Of a stretch of DNA of 64,000 bases, positions 1 to 25,094 are shown one piece after another. Each line of letters begins with the position of its first letter. The first letter of the stretch is position 1. The notes below the pieces were generated by a model. It worked only from the letters and a program-made list of their open reading frames with translations, ran no database searches and had not been told where the DNA came from. The DNA is from Engraulis encrasicolus (taxonomy: Eukaryota > Chordata > Actinopteri > Clupeiformes > Engraulidae). Both the position numbers and the translations under genes were made by a program. The stretch spans positions 57,885,067 to 57,949,066 of the forward strand of contig NC_085857.1 of the NCBI RefSeq assembly GCF_034702125.1, read 5' to 3'.

Positions 1-117
1 TGTCAATTAGTAAAAAAATGAATGGTATGGCCTGTCAGGCTAATACTACTCCCCCAACATTCATAAAATGGGATCTTGCGGATTTGAAATGAACCAAGCA
101 CATACTGTATGCACTCA

Positions 118-290
118 TGGGTAAGCGGTTAGGGCGTCAGACTTGTAGCCCAAAGGTTGCCAGTCAGGGACAGGGATGTTGAAGGTTGCTTGTGACATCT
201 GGCCTTATGGTATAATTCTAAACCCATGGTGACCCTTGAGCAGAAGTAATTTCCCACCACCTCTCTATCCATTATACCACAACCAATCAG
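118..290 (+). mobile_element. tRNA-derived SINE (degenerate)
   Basis: A tRNA-like head is visible: an A-box-like segment (GTAAGCGGTTAGGG) and a decayed B-box-like segment (AAAGGTTGCC) about 35 bases later. The same family recurs at 3,434-3,730. It is old and carries no coding capacity. The family assignment rests on the head only. Confidence 0.5.
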
Positions 291-371
291 GTAAAACAAC
301 ATAAATTAATACTCGTAAGTTAATTGACCAATCAAACAAATTCTCAATAGCAATGCAATGGTGACATTACG

Positions 372-597
372 TACATATACTTAGCTGAGACTTTTTATCC
401 AAAGCAACTTACAGATATTACAGGCTATTGGTAAACATCCCTGGAGTAATGAGGGGTTAGGTGCCTTGCTCGAGGGCACTTCAGCCAGGGATGGAGGTGT
501 AGGGAAAGGTACTGTAAGGGTTGGATTCAAACCTGCAACCCTATGATCTACAGTCGAACTCCCTAACCATTACACCACGGCTGCCCAAATCTGATCA
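372..597 (-). mobile_element. tRNA-derived SINE, minus strand
   Basis: Read on the minus strand it starts with a tRNA-like head, with A box near 575-595 (TGGTGTAATGGTTAGGGAG) and B box near 520-535 (GGTTTGAATCC). It ends in the teleost-type tail that reads AAGTTGCTTTGGATAAA. Two relatives lie at 12,893-13,112 and 13,461-13,706, both on the same strand. Confidence 0.65.
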
Positions 598-599
598 CA

Positions 600-1350
600 G
601 AGACAATGTAACACTCATTACCTCTGGCAAGGTTATGTTTTTGGTCACGTTGGTTTGTCTGTTTGTATGTCTGTCTGTCTGTTTGTTTGTCAGCAGGATA
701 ACTCAAAAACTTCTGAAAGGATCTGGATGAAACTTGGTGGAGTAGTTGCACATGATCCAAGGAATAACTCATTAAATTCTGTTGCCGATCCGGATCACAA
801 ACTGGAACCAGGACTTTTTAAAAAATCTAGCGTACAAATCTAGACACCCTTAGTGACCGCAAATTGATCTGCGGGACAGGACAAATGTTGACATTCCAGT
901 TCCAACTCCACAAAAAGAAGGCAGAAAGACTTACAGGTGCACTGTGTAATATTTTTAGCAGTTTATTTCCAGAATGCATGATGCCCACTCAAAAATGTTA
1001 CCTTTTTCATGAATACTTAGTATTCATTATGACTGGGAAAATGGCACTTTACATATGAAAAGGGGGTTTTCTCCATGGTCCACCATTTTGAATTTCCAGA
1101 AATTGATTTTTTTTGCTGCAAAACTTACTGTACTTTGATCATATACGTAAATATGTGTTCATAATTTGGTAAATATTCATGAAAAGATCAAGTTTGGCAA
1201 TATGCAGCACAGTTTCAATGAGCAGCATAGTTGCGATATCTACTCCGGCCACCATCTTACACAGTGCACCTTTAAAGAAAAATCAGGTGCAACATAGTCA
1301 AATGTTCTAACAAACAGCTTCCTCGGCGGAGGTCTGCACTCTCAGAGTGC
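600..1350 (+). repeat. Dispersed repeat family A, interrupted copy
   Basis: The repeat contains GGTTATGTTTTTGGTC followed by TTTGT/CTGT runs and CAGCAGGATAACTCAAAAAC. It ends with GCGGAGGTCTGCACTCTCAG. Other copies are at 4,418-4,735 (plus) and 12,010-12,420 (minus). The minus copy is uninterrupted, and comparison with it shows that a ~347-bp MITE has inserted here at 929-1,277. No protein is encoded. Confidence 0.7.
929..1277. mobile_element. MITE family B nested in repeat A
   Basis: Inverted ends read AGGTGCACTGTGTAA on the left and TTACACAGTGCACCT on the right. Related copies lie near 3,405-3,966 (interrupted), 6,900-9,335 (heavily interrupted), 13,180-13,450 and 52,325-52,660. It is a non-autonomous DNA element with no ORF. 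Confidence 0.75.
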
Positions 1351-1473
1351 ATTCTAGTTAACAAATGGTTAAGTTACTTGACAAGTCAATTGACCAATCA
1401 AACATTCTTCATAGGTCAGCTTGACCAATAGCATTGCTGTGAGAGGGGCCTGTCTGGCCAATGGGAGACTCAC

Positions 1474-1531
1474 CCTGCAGCAGGAGACCAACCACCACCC
1501 CGAGACACAGCCAGCTGCTTGGAACCCTCAT
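1474..1531 (-). CDS. Signal-peptide exon 1 of a second mucin-like gene (partial gene)
   Basis: On the minus strand an ATG at 1,529-1,531 opens 19 codons plus one base, encoding MRVPSSWLCLGVVVGLLLQ. This is a basic/polar start followed by a hydrophobic core, as in a secretory signal peptide. It ends at a strong donor (CAGG|GTGAGT). It has the same length and phase as exon 1 of the complete mucin-like gene (24,601-24,658), and most residues are identical. The flanks also match: about 120 bp of intron and at least 300 bp upstream. The rest of this gene would lie left of position 1 and is not visible; no mucin array or SEA exon occurs between 1 and 1,473. I infer a head-to-tail tandem paralogue. 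It could instead be a pseudogene fragment left by a partial duplication. Confidence 0.72.
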
Positions 1532-1800
1532 ATCCCAGGAAGGTTGCTCCCGACAACCAAGACCCTCTCTTCTTACCCCTCTTCAGTTATCCTTAACAAT
1601 GGAGTAGTCCACTTTTCTTCCTACTGAAACTCTGATTCTCTGAGAGGAAGTTTTCTCTATTAGAGAAGATTTTGTTGCAGTCTGATTTTTTTTCTCAAGG
1701 CTGTACGTTATACCCCAAATAATTCAGTTGCCTCAGTTTCTTGAGGTGTCTTGCGCATTTCTTCTTTTATATCTTCCCCCAGTGTATGGCTGTGTGTCTC
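1532..1800 (-). promoter_or_regulatory. 5' UTR / promoter flank of the paralogue
   Basis: This stretch is co-linear with 24,659-24,920 upstream of the other signal-peptide exon. Shared blocks include GAGGGTCTTGGTTG, CAGAGTTTCAG and TTCTCTA-TAGAGAAAA, and CTGAGGCAAC farther upstream. No TATA box is conserved between the two copies. Function is inferred only from position and conservation. Confidence 0.45.
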
Positions 1801-1816
1801 CGTCTCTCTCTGTCAC

Positions 1817-2181
<365 letters not shown>

Positions 2182-2230
2182 GAAACTGGGCCTACCTGTT
2201 TCAAGTTCAGACTGCATGAATGTTTCAATT

Positions 2231-3019
2231 GGTACGTTTACATGAGGCATTTAAATCCGATTTAACTCACTTTAAATATCATTAAAACTTAATTCCACTT
2301 TAAAAACATCATGTAAACACTTACCGAACAGGATTTAAGTTTATTCCGATTTAAACTTAAGTCCGATTAAAGTGGGTGGTTTATTCCTCTTTTAAATCCG
2401 ATTAAACACGTTCCTCTATCATGTAACCTTTTAATCAGAATTACAATAAATCCGGTCGTTCCACGCATGCTCGTTGACCACACGATGGCGCCAAGAGCCC
2501 GTGCTCTTTGTCAGTGAGAAAAAGATGGCGGCACTTCCTGTTGATTTTCACATGAAAGTTTTGCTTAATTTAAAGTCCCTAAGCGACTATAAATGTTGTG
2601 GCTCCCATATATTGATGTAAAAGTGCCCCACGAAGTAATTAAGCACAACAAAGTTACTCCACATCACCCTTTCACCAGTTCGTTTTTCTAAGCTAGGAGG
2701 GTGCTAACTAGCATTTGAAAGAACCAGACCCAAAGGGGATTTTACCAGCCTTGAGTCCACTGAGGGAATTCATTTTCGGGCTGAAGATAAGCTTGTGTCC
2801 CAGTAGTTCCCCGGAGGTTTGGCGACCACGCCCCCACGCCTTATTTGGCTCACTCAGCACGTACGTCCTCAGTCCAATCGCAATGCTTTATTTTCCCCAG
2901 ACGTTTAATCGCATTTAAGTGAAATTGCCATGTATACACGTCGCAAAATAACTCTTAATCCGATCTACTTAAATCCGATCTATTAGATCCGATTCAAAAA
3001 CATCATGTACACGTAGCAA
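2231..3019. mobile_element. MITE-like element with TACGT-TACATGA ends
   Basis: The left end reads TACGTTTACATGAGGC and the right end is its approximate inverse (CATCATGTACACGTA). Both ends carry several AAATCCGAT motifs. Length is ~790 bp, with no coding potential. No convincing target duplication was found. Confidence 0.6.
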
Positions 3020-3116
3020 GTGTCTCCTTGCTATTGCTATGTCATTTCATTTCCCTGAAATTACATCATGTCACAAAAAAAGATCCGCCCCTGAGTCATT
3101 TGTTGTGTATGTGTGT

Positions 3117-3177
3117 TCCGTGTGTGTGTGTGTGTATGTGTGTGTGTCTGCGTGCGTGTGTGTGTGCACGCGTGTGT
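3117..3177. repeat. Imperfect (GT)n
   Basis: Interrupted GT dinucleotides. Confidence 0.85.
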
Positions 3178-3433
3178 ACTTAATTACTTGTGCCCACAAT
3201 TTAAAATTGATGGAGAAAAGCATACCGTGTTGAAAGAATGAAAATGGCTTTCCATATGAGATTCAGACCTTGGTAATACATACACAGAATACCTTTGGAA
3301 ACTCTTCAGGTGTTTAGATATTTCTTGACTTAATAATGTCGACTGATTGTCTGGTGTTAGCCTTTCTTACCTCGGCCATGTCTCTGACTGCTGAATATCA
3401 ATTTTTAAGTATTCATTACAACTGGGACAATGG

Positions 3434-3730
3434 GGCAGTCATGGTTTGCCAGTTTGGCTCCCGACCTGCCAGGATGATGGGGGAGAGTAATTAAGCACTG
3501 CTCTCCCCATCCACCTCCATGATTGATGTACCCTGAGCATGGTACCGTCCTGCCGCACTGCTCCCTTTCAGGCGCCATTTGGGGGCTCCCCCCTTGCACG
3601 GGTGAGGCTGAGGTGTAAATGTAAATGTGTACAATGTGCAGGGCTCACTTGTGTGCTGTGAAGTGCTGTGTCAGAATGACAATGGGAGTTGGAGATTCCC
3701 AGTTGGGTTTTCACTTTAACTTCACTTTTA
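3434..3730 (+). mobile_element. tRNA-derived SINE interrupting a family-B MITE
   Basis: It contains CTCCCGACCTGCCAGG, then CTGAGCATGGTACCGTCC, GCGCCATTTGGGGGCT, and a tail of CACTTTAACTTCACTTT, a typical teleost SINE layout. Family-B MITE sequence flanks it on both sides (3,405-3,433 and 3,731-3,966). It therefore inserted into an older MITE. Confidence 0.6.
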
Positions 3731-4109
3731 TTGTGCTTTTCATACATGAAAAGGAGGATCTTCTCCATGTCCGCCTTTTTGAATTCCCAGATGAAGACAT
3801 TTTTAGCTGCAAAACATACTGTACTTTGGTCCTACTAATAAATACTACTTTATGATTTAGTAAATATTCATGAAAAGATTAAATTTGGCAATAGACAGCA
3901 AAGTTTGAAGGATGAGCAGAGTTGCAATACCTTCTCTGGCCACCATCCTAAACAGTGCACCTTTAAAAAGGTCATTTTTTAAAATGCATATTTATCTTGA
4001 AAAGCAAACTGGTTTGACAGGTTAGGCTGTTTTTTCCCAGAACATGAAGATATTTTGACCCAGGATGTGGGTTGGCGGAATGTATGGTTGACTGATGGGA
4101 AACCACCAT

Positions 4110-4407
<298 letters not shown>

Positions 4408-4417
4408 TAGTTTGGCT

Positions 4418-4735
4418 AATTACCTCCAACAAGGAGGTTATGTTTTCGGTCGCATTGGTTTGTCTGTCTGTCTGCCTATCTGTCTGTCTGTTTGTTTGTC
4501 TGTCTGTCAGCAGGATATTTCAAAAAGTTATGAACAGTTGTTGGAAATGACAAAAGGAACAAGTGATTATATTTAGGTGGTGATCCGGATCCAGGAACTT
4601 TTTATAAGATTCTACACCATTGTGGTATAGAGCGAATTTTGACATTCCAGTTTCTAACTCCACACACAAGGCAGAAAGGCTTGAAAAAGATTAGAGTGTA
4701 ACATAGTCAAATGTTCTATCAAACAGCTTCCTTGT
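4418..4735 (+). repeat. Dispersed repeat family A, second copy
   Basis: This copy starts CCTCCAACAAGGAGGTTATG and carries the same TCTGTCTGTC and CAGCAGGATATTTC blocks as the copy at 600-1,350. It runs to TAACATAGTCAAATGTTC. It lacks the nested MITE. Confidence 0.7.
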
Positions 4736-5004
4736 GTTGTGCATCTGTGTTAAGAGTTCCACAAACAGTTAACAGTTACAAAAAGTGAGCTTTAGCGAAC
4801 ACTGTAAGTGCAGAACAGAAGAGATTATATTTGTATTTTTTTCCTTCCTCCATGCATACTGGTAAGTCACACCGCAGACATCAGATGGAGCCAGAGTTCA
4901 ACATTAGGCCTGATGCCAGACGGAACACCAGGATGGGAGGGATATTCTAACTGGGGATCCATTCACATACTGTAAGTAGACACAAATACTGGTAATTTAT
5001 GCAT

Positions 5005-6225
5005 ACCAAGTCAAGTCAATTTTATTTTTATAGCGCATTTCAAACACAGGTGCAACTCAATGTGGTTCAAAAAAGGAAAGGACATGAGAAAAGAAAGAAA
5101 GAAAGATATTAGCGTAAAATAGCATTTAAAACATTACGATAACATGTTAAAACATTTTAAGCATTTAAAACATTAAGATAAAAACATATGGTAAAAAATA
5201 AACATAAAAATATGAATAAGAATGATATATAATGTGAACTGCCTCTCTACACTTTGTTTTGACTTTTGGAATCACAAGCAAATTCTTCTCCGTTGACCTT
5301 AGTGACCTGGTTGGTGCGTACAGCTGAAACATATCTAGTAAATAGGTGGGTCCCATTCCATTTAATGATTTAAACACAGCATTGCCTTAAAATCAATTCT
5401 GTAGCTTACTGGGAGCCAATGCAGCAATCTCAAGATTGGAGTAATGTGGTCGAACTTCCTTGTTTTCATAAGAACCCTTGCTGCTGCATTTTGTACAAGT
5501 TTAAGCTGTTTGGTGGTCTTTTGGGGAGGCCTGTAAAAAGACTGTTACAGTAATCAACCTAATTAGAAATGAAGGCATGTAGTAGCTTCTCCAGATCATG
5601 TTTTGACATAAGGCCCCTAAATTCAGAGACATTTTTTTATGTGATAAAATGCAGACTTAGTAATGGCTTTCATGTGACTGTTAAAGTTTAGGTCACTGTC
5701 AATGAGGACCCCAAGATTGTTTAACTGTATCCCTTGCTTTCAGTCCCTTCCTTTCAAGGATAGTAGCAATCTACTGTATTGTCTCCCCTCTCTTTTCCCA
5801 AATATAATTACTTCAGATTTATCTGTGATCAGCTGGAGGAAATTGTGAGACATCAGTTTGTTAATTTGGTCAATGCCACGATCAAGTGATTCAAGGGGGG
5901 TGTAGTCATTGGGGGACATAGATAGATAGAGTTGGGTATCATCCGCATAGCTATGTAAATTTATTGAGTTATTCTTGATAATGTGTCCCAGTGGCAGCAT
6001 ATACAGATTGAACAATAGTGGTCCCAGAATGGAGCCCTGGGGGACCCCACAGTTCAGAGACATCGGTGATAAGGTATGTCTTCCAATGGCGACAAAAAAC
6101 TTCTTTGTTGTAGGTAAGACTTTAACCAGTTGATCACTATGCCTGTAAAGTCAACCCAGTGTTCCAGTCTATGTAGTAGTATGGCATGATCAACTGTATC
6201 AAACGCTGCACTTAATACCACTCAA
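5005..6225 (-). pseudogene. L2-type non-LTR retrotransposon remnant (reverse transcriptase)
   Basis: On the minus strand the first segment (6,225-6,070) encodes SAAFDTVDHAILLHRLE and the next (6,063-5,740) contains CGVPQGSILGPLLFNLY. The catalytic box YADD falls at about 5,949-5,938. Farther on, GLPQKTTKQLKLVQNAAARV is readable near 5,540-5,475 and NGMGPTYLLDMFQLYAPTRS near 5,377-5,300. This order is that of L2/CR1-clade LINE reverse transcriptases. Frameshifts separate the segments, so it is dead. The 3' end (lower coordinates) merges into a region starting AAGTCAAGTCAATTTTA near 5,005. Confidence 0.85.
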
Positions 6226-6243
6226 ATCAGTAGACACACATAG

Positions 6244-6538
6244 GGTTCTTTCTAATATTCAGACTCCCGTCCTCGGCCTGTGCTTGTGGTCTAACGCTTC
6301 GCTGACGCCCCGCCTCCGTGAACAAAACAATAAAGTATCCCTGCTGTCAGCCTAACCACAGCAGCTTTTGGCGCACAATTCTTCACTCACCATCCCGATT
6401 GCAAATGAGAAACTGATATTAGAATTGCGCTTTTGCAAGATATTGAAATACATTTCTGTCGTCAGTGACGCCATCACGAGGCCACAAGCAGGCAAGGGCG
6501 CAAGAGAGGACGGGAGTCCGCATATTAGAAAGAAACCA
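6244..6538. mobile_element. Fold-back element (~295 bp)
   Basis: The left arm starts GGTTCTTTCTAATATTCAGA and contains CTCCCGTCCTC. The right arm ends GAGGACGGGAGTCCGCATAT followed by TAGAAAGAAACC, the approximate inverse complement. No coding sequence. Confidence 0.75.
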
Positions 6539-7082
6539 TAGAGATGCTGATAAGTCACTCACATCCAGGGCTCTAAATGAACTTTTTCACAACTGGATAT
6601 GATCCATCAGAAATAGGCAGACGACCATATGGTGCCAGAGGCAAACACAGGAACACCAGGAAGGATGTCACATGCCAAATGTGTTAACCAATCACATGAA
6701 ATGAATTCACAATAAGGTCTGTTTTAATTACTGTAGGCTATGTATCCACTCCTTTTATGACCGTAAAAATTAGTTGCGTTGCAGTGGGATATCCTGCTTG
6801 TTAAAAATAGAACGCGTGCCCATCAGTAAAGGAGGCGTTTGAATAAACAGATGAGGAAAAAAGGAAATAATAAAGGTATGACATGTCGTGCTATTAAACT
6901 TTAAAGGTACACTTTGCAGGAAAAGGCCATAAAAGATACTGCAACTATGTTGCTCATTGAAACTAGGTTGCCTAGGCTATTGCCAAATTTGATCTTTTCA
7001 TGAAAGTTTACTATGTAATAAACTAATATTTTCTAGTATGGCGCAAGTACAGTTCAAGTACAGCAAGTACATTTCTGGAAAT

Positions 7083-7329
7083 CGTGAGCTGAGAATTATA
7101 AGGTTCTATCTCCATTTTTGGTAAAATTGAGTTTTTGACATAATCTGACCCATGACATTTTTATTAATGCCTGTGTGGTGTTATTTTGTTTAAAAAGTAT
7201 TATTTCACATTGTTATTAATAAAATAAAAAGGTTCTATCTCACAAAACGACTGGGATGTAAAAACTTTGATGCTCAATATTTCAGAACTAACCTAAACGG
7301 AGATAGAACCTTATAATTCTAAGCTCACG
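7083..7329. mobile_element. MITE with CGTGAGCT ends, AAAT target duplication
   Basis: Inverted ends read CGTGAGCTGAGAATTATAAG and its near-exact complement ending TCTAAGCTCACG. AAAT is present on both sides (7,079-7,082 and 7,330-7,333). The uninterrupted copy near 13,365 shows the pre-insertion site. Confidence 0.8.
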
Positions 7330-7683
7330 AAATTCAAAATGGCTGACCATGGAGAAGATCCCCCTTTTCACGTATGAAAAGTAAAATTTTTCCAGTCATA
7401 ATGAATACCTAGAATTTGATGGTTGTGGTAAGTATTCATGAAAAAGGTAACATTAGTGGGTAACACTTTACAATAAGGTTACATGAGTTATGACAGAATA
7501 ATGTCTGAAGTAATGATTGAATAATAGTGAATAAACACATGAGTCATGTATACGGTAATGTCTACACCATTAGTAGTCATTAATTACTGATGGCTGGAGT
7601 AATAATTATTCACTATGAAGTAAATGTGGTACATCAAGGGTCAATTAAGAGTGTGAGTTCCAAATGTTAATAAATCATGTGTT

Positions 7684-7931
7684 GTAGAAGGAGAGAGGTG
7701 CCGCACACTCACAAGTTAAATAAACAGTTTTTAATGTGACAACGTTTCGGCCTGTCGGCCTTCTTCAGGTCACGTGTGACACGTGACCTGAAGAAGGCCG
7801 ACAGGCCGAAACGTTGTCACATTAAAAACTGTTTATTTAACTTGTGAGTGTGCGGCACCTCTCTCCTTCTACAATTGTATTTTCTGGTTGCCAGCACCTC
7901 TGTTTCTGGTGTGCGTTTTGCACCTCCACTC
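7684..7931. mobile_element. Palindromic insertion with 15-bp target duplication
   Basis: An almost perfect 193-bp palindrome (7,682-7,874, centre at 7,778) is followed by a 57-bp non-palindromic tail. AATAAATCATGTGTT occurs at 7,669-7,683 and again at 7,932-7,946. The opposite inverted arm (9,020-9,070) preserves the unoccupied site, which proves insertion. The arms carry AACGTTTCGGCCTGTCGGCC. Confidence 0.85.
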
Positions 7932-8003
7932 AATAAATCATGTGTTAACGGAAAAAGATCATACCATATCTTTCCGTTCATATATGAATCAGACCTTAGT
8001 TAA

Positions 8004-8414
8004 AGGGACAGTTTGGTCAATTTCAACATGCAGTTGTAATGCTCACACTACCCTGGACTTGTCAGTACCTGAGATTTTTTTTTTCTTCTTCTTCCGCCGT
8101 TTCCGAGATCCTGGTCATTGTAATGGGGGCAGCTCTTTGTTTACATTTCAAAAAAACATTTTTATTTATTCCCAAAAACATCCAAAAGGTTATAAAACAT
8201 CAGCAGACAACTAGCAAACAGCAGTACCTTTTGGGAAAATATTTGGAGTTGGCATATGTTTCATTTTTAAAAAATGTAAACAAACGCTGCCCCCATTAGA
8301 ATTGCTCATATCTCGGAAAGGGCTGAGCCGAAAAATGTGGCATCACCAGGTACTGACAAGTCAAGGGTAGCGTGAGCAATACAACTGCATGTTGAAATTG
8401 ACCAAACTGTCCCT
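8004..8414. mobile_element. piggyBac-like MITE (TTAA target)
   Basis: TTAA lies on both sides (8,000-8,003 and 8,415-8,418). The inverted ends read AGGGACAGTTTGGTCAATTT and its complement. They extend ~70 bp inward to CAGTACCTG. The empty site (CTTAGTTAATGGTGC, minus strand) survives in the opposite arm near 8,980. The TTAA target points to the piggyBac group; no transposase is present. Confidence 0.85.
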
Positions 8415-9335
8415 TTAACGGTGCATGAGTAATAATGGAATGATTTGGTCAGTAATTCCGATTCATGGTCTGTATTTATGGTGAAACAAATAATAAATTA
8501 TTTTTGCAGTTTTAAGTAAATGTGGTTCATCGTTGATGAATTAATTGCAGGATTTTACCAATCCAGTATTACCATTGCAGAAAAAGGCATGCCATATCGA
8601 TCCAGGGACAGTTTTACCTGAATTTGACCGTGGAAAGAGTGAGAAAATTGTGTGATGCTACTATAATTTGTTAAGAAAACCTTCCCTGAGTTAGTGTCTT
8701 TACAACCCTGCCTTCAGGCAGATATGAAAGATTTTGGGACTTTTATTCAGTGTGTAATTCATGAATACATGTAAAACATGAATACAAATTTTATTTTGAC
8801 ATAAGATGTCACAGTGTTAGAAACAGGACGTGGGGAATTAGTTGGAGCATGGCAGGCTGTTGTCAACATGCTGTGAGACATGTTACTTAAAACTGCAAAA
8901 ATAATGTATTATTTATGTCACCATAAATAGACCATGAATTGAAATTACTGACCAAATCATTCCATTATTACTCATGCACCATTAACTAAGGTCTGATTCA
9001 TATATGATCAGAAAGATATGGTATGATCTTTTTCAGCAATGTTAACACATGATTTACTAACATTTGGAACTCACACTCTTAATTAACCCTTGATGTACCA
9101 CATTTACTTCATAGTGAATCATTATTACTCCAGCCATCAGTAATTAATGACTACTAATGGAGTAGACATTACTGTATACATGACTCATCTGTTTATTCAC
9201 TATTAATCAATCATTACTTCAGACATTATTCTGTCATAACTCATGTAACCTTATTGTAAAGTGTTACCCATTAGGGAATGGGTAGCATGAATTCTGGAAA
9301 TAAACAACTGAAAATGTTACCCAGTGTACCTTTAA

Positions 9336-10609
9336 GCCTGTCAAGATGAAACGGTATCTCGACTCCCGGGATATCATGATGATTGAAAACCCCTGGGAAT
9401 AGACGCTGTTGCCAAAAGCCCGACAATAGCCCTAATTGGAAACGTAGTCTACGAATTCCTTGGCAGCTATGAGTGGCCCAAGGCTATCAAGGAAAAAAAG
9501 CCAATTGTCTCATTTCAATGACCAACACAATGCATGCACGCACTTTTAAATCTTTCACTGACCTCCAATGGGATCAAGGTCAAAATGATAAGGAACAAAC
9601 AAAATTCTTATGAACGCAGTTGGATTATCCAAACAAGAGACCAATTTTACTGTCAAAGTATGCAGACACAGGAACCATTTAAGTAGGCCTTATGCAAGAA
9701 CTCAAAGAACTCAAAAATAGCCTCTACGGTTAACGGGTTAAATACTAAGACGCGCATTTTGAATTATGTGTTCTTTCAGTTGTAACATACCAACATTTTA
9801 ATAAAATACCTCAAATCTCATGAGCCTGAATGCTGCGTTATGCAGCTCCAGGCACCAAAGGTCAATGTTGTGCAACGCAACATCCAGCATCAGTGGTTTA
9901 AAGGTAGAGCATGTAGTAGGATTGCAGCCAGATCAGGTATTGGCAACTATTAATTATTTTCTTTGAATAGAAGAGCATGCCGGCAGACCCTTTCTCTCTT
10001 CGATGAAAAGACTCAAATACTTCATAACAATGTTGGTATGACATTACAGATTTAGACAGTAGTTCTTAACTTGGGGGTGACACTACACCACTCTACCCAA
10101 CATGCAACACTACACTACACCAGTGGTTCTTAACCTGGGATGCAGGCAGACCCTGGGGGTGACACTACACTACACTACCCAGCATGCAACACTACACTAC
10201 ACTAATGGTTCTTAACATGGGATGCAGGCAGCCCCTGGGGGCATGCCAGACAGGGCAGGGGGTCCGCAGATTTTTGTCAGTGTTGAGGTTGTGACCAAAA
10301 GTCTGTTTGTGAAGATTATATTTAGGCCAAATCAAAACCAAATTTAAACATGTTTTGGTCCTCATGTTAAGTCATTAAGGTCTTGAGCAAGAGTCAATGT
10401 AATTAAACACTTCCCCATTTTTATGAGTGCATGTGTAAAAGTTTGGGTTGGGGGTGCACAGCTTCTCTCGGGCACTAAGGGGTTAACCGGATATTTATGA
10501 AAACATGAAAAGGCCTATACTGAATTGACAATGGTAATAAATAGACTGGGAAAAGATTGTATTTGTGAACGGGTATCTGAAATCTCAGTACTTAAGTACT
10601 AAAAAAAAG
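9336..10609. other. Intergenic stretch with a short tandem duplication
   Basis: I see no gene. Around 10,065-10,250 a ~75-bp unit (GTGGTTCTTAACCTGGGATG, CACTACACTACAC) is repeated about three times; TTCTTAACCTGGG is typical of hAT-type ends. The remainder is AT-rich sequence without recognisable signals. Confidence 0.5.
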
Positions 10610-10639
10610 TCATACTGTACCCTCAAAGAAAATAAATTA

Positions 10640-10645
10640 TTTATT
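10640..10645 (-). terminator. Candidate polyadenylation signal of the mucin-like gene
   Basis: AATAAA on the minus strand, ~265 bp downstream of the stop codon at 10,910-10,912. No transcript evidence is available; it is the first canonical hexamer I found in this 3' flank. Confidence 0.5.
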
Positions 10646-10909
10646 TGACATATACAGTGAGGCATGTAAAATCAGGAAACTCCCATTTTAAACTATTGTC
10701 ACCGAAACATTACATATGATAAATTATTTGGACTTCATATGTGTAATCCAGACAGAGAAGACATAAATAAGTCAAAGCATGATTACAATATTAAGAATAT
10801 TTTAAATAACTTCTTATACATATGATAATAGTCCTTCATTTGGAATGGATCCTTCACCCTCCTCTGTGAGTAAGTCCTCACATCATTGGATGGTTTGGTG
10901 AGCGGCGTT

Positions 10910-24658
<13,749 letters not shown>

Positions 24659-24920
24659 CTCCCAGTCGCTCCCGGCAACCAAGACCCTCTCTTTAGTTGT
24701 CCCTGGCAACCAAGACCCTCCTCTTCAGTTCTCCTTAGCACCAGAGTAGGCCCCTTCTCTGAAACTCTGAGTCTCTAAGATAATACGTTTTCTCTAGTAG
24801 AGAAGATGCAGATTTTGTCACAGTTTGTTTTTCTCAGTATTAGTCCACCCCACGTAACTAGGTTGCCTCAGTTTCTTAGGTAATTCTTCTTTTCTGTATT
24901 CCCCCTAGTCTACGAGCGTG
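24659..24920 (-). promoter_or_regulatory. 5' UTR / promoter flank of the mucin-like gene
   Basis: Conserved with 1,532-1,800. No TATA box or initiator can be assigned by eye. Only position and conservation between the paralogues support a regulatory role. Confidence 0.45.
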
Positions 24921-24949
24921 TGTCTCTGTCTCTGTCAGTCTCTCTCTGT

Positions 24950-25034
24950 CTCAGGATGGCAATGGCCACACTTGTCCTTCCAAATCTGTCTTTTGCACAC
25001 CTGCATCTGTGGGTGTCTTAAAGGGTGTGTTTCT

Positions 25035-25094
<60 letters not shown>

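Larger units (their letters stand above)
7457..9270. mobile_element. DNA element with ~400-bp inverted ends, TTAG target duplication
   Basis: It starts TGGGTAACACTTTACAATAA and ends with the exact inverse. Inverted similarity continues about 400 bp inward on each side, broken on the left by an insertion. TTAG flanks both ends (7,453-7,456 and 9,271-9,274). There is no transposase reading frame, so it is non-autonomous. Confidence 0.85.
6900..9335. mobile_element. Family-B MITE split by four later insertions
   Basis: The ends (TTAAAGGTACACTTTGCAGG at 6,900 and CCCAGTGTACCTTTAA near 9,322) and the internal order match the uninterrupted copies near 1 kb and 13.3 kb. Its ~340 bp are now spread over 2.4 kb. 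One 247-bp element (7,083-7,329) and one 1.8-kb element (7,457-9,270) inserted into it. The latter itself contains two more insertions. Confidence 0.8.

Noticed and set aside
517..596. A functional tRNA gene on the minus strand
   Set aside because: Only tRNA-like A and B boxes within a SINE are present. No full cloverleaf or anticodon stem can be built.
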